Shown: piece by piece, positions 61,523 to 64,000 of the stretch
Layout: each line of letters starts with the position of its first letter
Numbering within the stretch: position 1 is the stretch's first letter
Assembly (NCBI RefSeq): GCF_005796225.1
Contig: NZ_VAHO01000013.1
Location: 1 to 64,000 of the forward strand
DNA: 64,000 nucleotides
Reading direction: 5' to 3'
Source: Pseudarthrobacter sp. NamE5
Lineage (GTDB): Bacteria > Actinomycetota > Actinomycetes > Actinomycetales > Micrococcaceae
Translations under genes and position numbers: made by a program
The notes under the pieces: generated by a model
Told to the model about the DNA's origin: nothing
Databases searched by the model: none
What the model saw: only the letters and a program-made list of their open reading frames with translations

Positions 61523-62062
61523 TCAGATCCAATAGGTCGGATACCTGCTTCCGCGGAGCCGGGACCCGAGAATTCCAAACCCGACGAGGATGCAGGCGGC
61601 GATGCCCGAGCACACCACAAAGGAGACCTGTCCCGTCGTCGCCATGGTACCGATGACTGCGGTGGCAGCCGCCGGCGAATGAGGCATCCTCAGCCACAGG
61701 GTCGCTCCAATAGCCACACTGCCCGCAACCGCGGCAGCCCAGAACGAATGGCTGACCAACCCCGTGCCCACCCCCACCAGGGCGGAAACCACCTGCCCTC
61801 CGATCACGCTCCGCGGCTGCGAAAGAGGCAGATGGGGCGCCGCGGCCACGAGCGCCATGGACGCGGCCATCGGGGGAATGAGCAGGAGGTGGCCGGACAA
61901 CTTCCCCAGCAGCACCAGGCAGACGAGGGCGGCGACGCTGGTCAAAGTGGTGACAACCAGCCTTGCCATCGGAGGCCGGCCGGGAGCCTGGGAGGACCAG
62001 CGCCTGCGGGGCTGAGCGGGATCAACCGATGACCGGGCAGGAATCGTAACGGGCACGGCCAT
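61523..62062 (-). CDS. HPP-family integral membrane protein
   Basis: 179 residues, four transmembrane segments. LLLIPPMAASMALVAAAPHL and SQPRSVIGGQVVSALVGVGT are the HPP signature, found in putative nitrite/anion transporters. It starts 5 bp after the aldehyde dehydrogenase stop, so the two are one operon. Function is uncertain. Confidence 0.85.
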   Translation of the reverse strand: MAVPVTIPARSSVDPAQPRRRWSSQAPGRPPMARLVVTTLTSVAALVCLVLLGKLSGHLLLIPPMAASMALVAAAPHLPLSQPRSVIGGQVVSALVGVGTGLVSHSFWAAAVAGSVAIGATLWLRMPHSPAAATAVIGTMATTGQVSFVVCSGIAACILVGFGILGSRLRGSRYPTYWI

Positions 62063-62067
62063 CCCCT

Positions 62068-63444
62068 TTACCCGGCGACGAAGTACAGGCGCTTGTTCAC
62101 GAACTCACCCATGCCCAGCGGACCCATCTCACGGCCAAACCCTGACCGCTTAACACCGCCGAAGGGAAGTTCAGCCGCCTCCGCAGCAATGATGTTGACG
62201 TGCGCCATCCCTACGTTCAGGCGGGAGGCAATTTTCGCCGCCCGTGCCTTGTCGGTGGAGAAGACCGAACCGCCGAGCCCGAAGTCCGAATCATTCGCCA
62301 GTTCAAGCGCCTCTTCGTCGCTTGATACCTTGTAGACGATCGCCACGGGCCCAAAGATCTCTTCCCGGAAGGAAGCCGAATCGCGGCTGATTCCTGTCAG
62401 GACGGCGGGTGAGAAGTAGGCACCTTCCCCTTCGGAGAGGACACCGCCGACTTGAAGCGTGGCACCTTCGGCGACAGCGCGCTGCACCTGGGCGTTCACT
62501 TGCTCGGCAGCTGCCCTGCTGGAGAGTGGACCGTAGGCGCCCTCGGGCAGGTTCAGGGGATTACCCGGCACGAGCCCGTCAGCGAGTTTCTTGAGCTGGG
62601 CCACGAACTCGTCATAGATGTCTTCCATGACGATCATCCGCTTGTTGCCGTTGCACACCTGGCCTCCGTTGTAGACCCGGAAGTTCCAGGCGTCCGCAGC
62701 GACCGATGCGAGGTCATGGGAGTCGAGCACGATCATCGGGTCGGTTCCGCCGAGCTCGAGGACAGCCTTCTTCAGGTGCCTGCCGGCCTGCTCTCCGATG
62801 ATGGAGCCGGCCTGCTCAGAGCCTGTGAGGGATACGCCCTGCACCCGGGGATCGGCGATGATCGCAGCGATTTGCTCGTGCGTGGCAAAGATGTTGGCGT
62901 AACCGCCGTCGGGAACCCCTGCTTCTTCCATGATCTGCTGGATCGCCAGCGCTGAACGGGGGCAGATGTCTGCGTGCTTGAGCAGGATGGTGTTGCCGAG
63001 GACCAGGTTGGGCGCAGCGAAGCGGGCCACCTGGTAATACGGGAAGTTCCAGGGCATGACGCCGAGCAGGACACCCACGGGGCAGTTCTCGATGATCGCC
63101 TTGCCCGGAACGGTGCTGGGAATCTCCTGGTCAACAGCGAGGCTGGGGCCGTGCACGCCGTAGTAGTCGAGGATCGAAGCCGCGAACTCCACCTCTTCGA
63201 TGCCCTCTGCCAGGGGTTTGCCCATCTCCAGGGCGATGATCCTGGAGAGCTCTTCCTTGCGCTCTTCGAACAGCTCAGCGATGCGGCGGACAACCGCGGC
63301 TCTCTCCTGAATGCTTTTTTCGCGCCACAGGCCGTAGGCGGCGTCAGCACTGGCAAGTGCCTGCTGGATCTGTTCGTCCGAAGCTGCTTCAAAGGTTTCG
63401 ACGACCTCACCTGTTGCGGGGTTCTGAACCCGGTACCGGGACAT
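62068..63444 (-). CDS. NAD(P)-dependent aldehyde dehydrogenase (succinate-semialdehyde type)
   Basis: 458 residues starting [20 protein letters not shown]. Motifs: [20 protein letters not shown], catalytic Glu in [11 protein letters not shown], catalytic Cys in [10 protein letters not shown] and [12 protein letters not shown]. The length and LELGGTDP motif fit the short succinate-semialdehyde dehydrogenase subgroup. Substrate is uncertain. It is followed by an HPP gene on the same strand. Confidence 0.9.
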   Translation of the reverse strand: MSRYRVQNPATGEVVETFEAASDEQIQQALASADAAYGLWREKSIQERAAVVRRIAELFEERKEELSRIIALEMGKPLAEGIEEVEFAASILDYYGVHGPSLAVDQEIPSTVPGKAIIENCPVGVLLGVMPWNFPYYQVARFAAPNLVLGNTILLKHADICPRSALAIQQIMEEAGVPDGGYANIFATHEQIAAIIADPRVQGVSLTGSEQAGSIIGEQAGRHLKKAVLELGGTDPMIVLDSHDLASVAADAWNFRVYNGGQVCNGNKRMIVMEDIYDEFVAQLKKLADGLVPGNPLNLPEGAYGPLSSRAAAEQVNAQVQRAVAEGATLQVGGVLSEGEGAYFSPAVLTGISRDSASFREEIFGPVAIVYKVSSDEEALELANDSDFGLGGSVFSTDKARAAKIASRLNVGMAHVNIIAAEAAELPFGGVKRSGFGREMGPLGMGEFVNKRLYFVAG

Positions 63445-63465
63445 GGTGCTCCTTTTTTTAAGTAG

Positions 63466-63708
63466 TCAGGGCTGATACGTGAACCGGCTGCCCGTGGTCG
63501 GTGCCTTTTCCACGGTCAGGTGATGCCCGGTGATGTTGCGATACATGCGGCGCTCCAGCGTGGGTGAAAGAATCCACAGAGCCGAACCACTCGTCGTTTT
63601 CGCCACAACTGTTCCGTGATGCAGGAGTTGGCCGTTGTTGGAGAGTGACACTTCGGTGCCAAGTTCAACTTTGGCCCATGCATTACGTGTTGCGGGTTCC
63701 ACTTTCAT
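63466..63708 (-). CDS. Small hypothetical protein
   Basis: 80 residues from ATG 63708 (MKVEPATRNAWAKVELGTEV) with GGAAGAG about 8 bases upstream; an upstream start at 63843 would add a Lys/Arg/Ser-rich stretch without family character. Beta-strand-rich with hydrophilic ends and no membrane segment. It lies 21 bp upstream of the aldehyde dehydrogenase gene and may be co-transcribed. No family recognised. Confidence 0.5.
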   Translation of the reverse strand: MKVEPATRNAWAKVELGTEVSLSNNGQLLHHGTVVAKTTSGSALWILSPTLERRMYRNITGHHLTVEKAPTTGSRFTYQP

Positions 63709-63781
63709 GTGGCTGCTCTTCCGTCTCTTGCCACGACGTCGTGGACTGGATTGCCAGCGTGCAGGTTTTTTCGGGTGTCCG

Positions 63782-64000
63782 TCAGTTGCCGCCCGGCTGG
63801 ATTCCTTCAGGGGCCCAGGGGTAGCCGGTTGCCAGGGGTGCACCGTCGTCGTGGCGGGAGAGCCACTCGACCGCAGCTGCGTGGTAGCGGTGGAAACCCT
63901 TGTAGTCGACGAGCTCCGGGTCCAACGAAGCGAGGGCGCGGTGGATGCGCTTTGCCCAGTCGGGGGCGTACTCCACCAGCTCAGCCAGGCTGACGAGGTA
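63782..64000 (-). CDS. C-terminal part of an unidentified protein (runs off the window)
   Basis: The open frame enters from the right edge (YLVSLAELVEYAPDWAKRIH) and ends PWAPEGIQPGGN at 63782. 72 residues are visible: helical, with aromatic and His-rich sequence (YKGFHRYHAAAVEWLSRHDD). No family can be named from this part. The start and most of the gene lie outside. Confidence 0.55.
   Translation of the reverse strand, partial: YLVSLAELVEYAPDWAKRIHRALASLDPELVDYKGFHRYHAAAVEWLSRHDDGAPLATGYPWAPEGIQPGGN

Overview
The window is high-GC chromosomal DNA with the gene content of an Arthrobacter/Pseudarthrobacter-type member of the Micrococcaceae: a gcvP-gcvT-gcvH-glyA-sdaA operon under a glycine riboswitch, DUF4193, DUF3618, DUF4383 and GPP34 family genes, LGFP repeats, and many GTG/TTG starts with GGAGG-like ribosome binding sites. 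The genus is inferred from this content. No rRNA, tRNA, CRISPR array or intact insertion sequence was seen.

Layout. (1) 1-6.4 kb, minus strand: a glycine-to-serine-to-pyruvate operon with a tandem glycine riboswitch at 6178-6360, a 32-bp tandem repeat between gcvT and gcvH, and a 17-bp inverted repeat between glyA and sdaA. (2) 6.4-17 kb: small housekeeping genes (FAA hydrolase, DUF427, PfkB kinase + SurE, GPP34, a GNAT, a spore-photoproduct-lyase-like radical SAM enzyme) mixed with at least six broken genes. Eight copies of one hairpin family (GACGACGGCGGG stem) are scattered through it. (3) 17-24.5 kb: a NYN-domain protein, a secreted subtilisin with C-terminal LGFP repeats, a lipoprotein coupled to a single-polypeptide ECF vitamin/metal transporter, and a small membrane protein. 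(4) 24.6-29.3 kb: an overlapping stress/envelope operon (coiled-coil protein, holin-like, DUF3618, MarR regulator, DUF4383), then a lipid kinase. (5) 29.3-32.3 kb: a glutathione-independent formaldehyde dehydrogenase gene with a structured leader, surrounded by scraps of core genes (two metH pieces, a piece like the ECF gene 3' end, a frameshifted DUF4193 gene). (6) 32.3-48.7 kb: a saccharide-utilisation locus. A DeoR/LacI-type regulator and a sugar isomerase diverge from a secreted heparinase-II/III-like enzyme, an ABC sugar importer, a 2-hydroxyacid dehydrogenase, a GH35 beta-galactosidase, a ROK kinase, NagB, NagA and a hexose-phosphate mutarotase. (7) 49.2-52.8 kb: metH. (8) 53.1-57.5 kb: an AT-richer island with two convergent gene pairs. 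One pair is an IF2-N/P-loop ATPase with a HEPN-domain partner, the other a papain-remnant/GNAT fusion with a small EACC1-like protein; together they look like an undescribed conflict (defence) system. (9) 57.6-64 kb: a heterodimeric ABC exporter, an HPP-family membrane protein, an aldehyde dehydrogenase and a partial gene at the edge.

How the parts work together. Region 1 lets glycine induce its own breakdown. Region 6 reads as extracellular depolymerisation, import, release of galactose, then phosphorylation, deacetylation and deamination of amino sugar to fructose-6-phosphate; GATC-containing inverted repeats upstream of the regulator, the lyase and the binding-protein gene are the likely operators. 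Region 8 is the best candidate for new biology.
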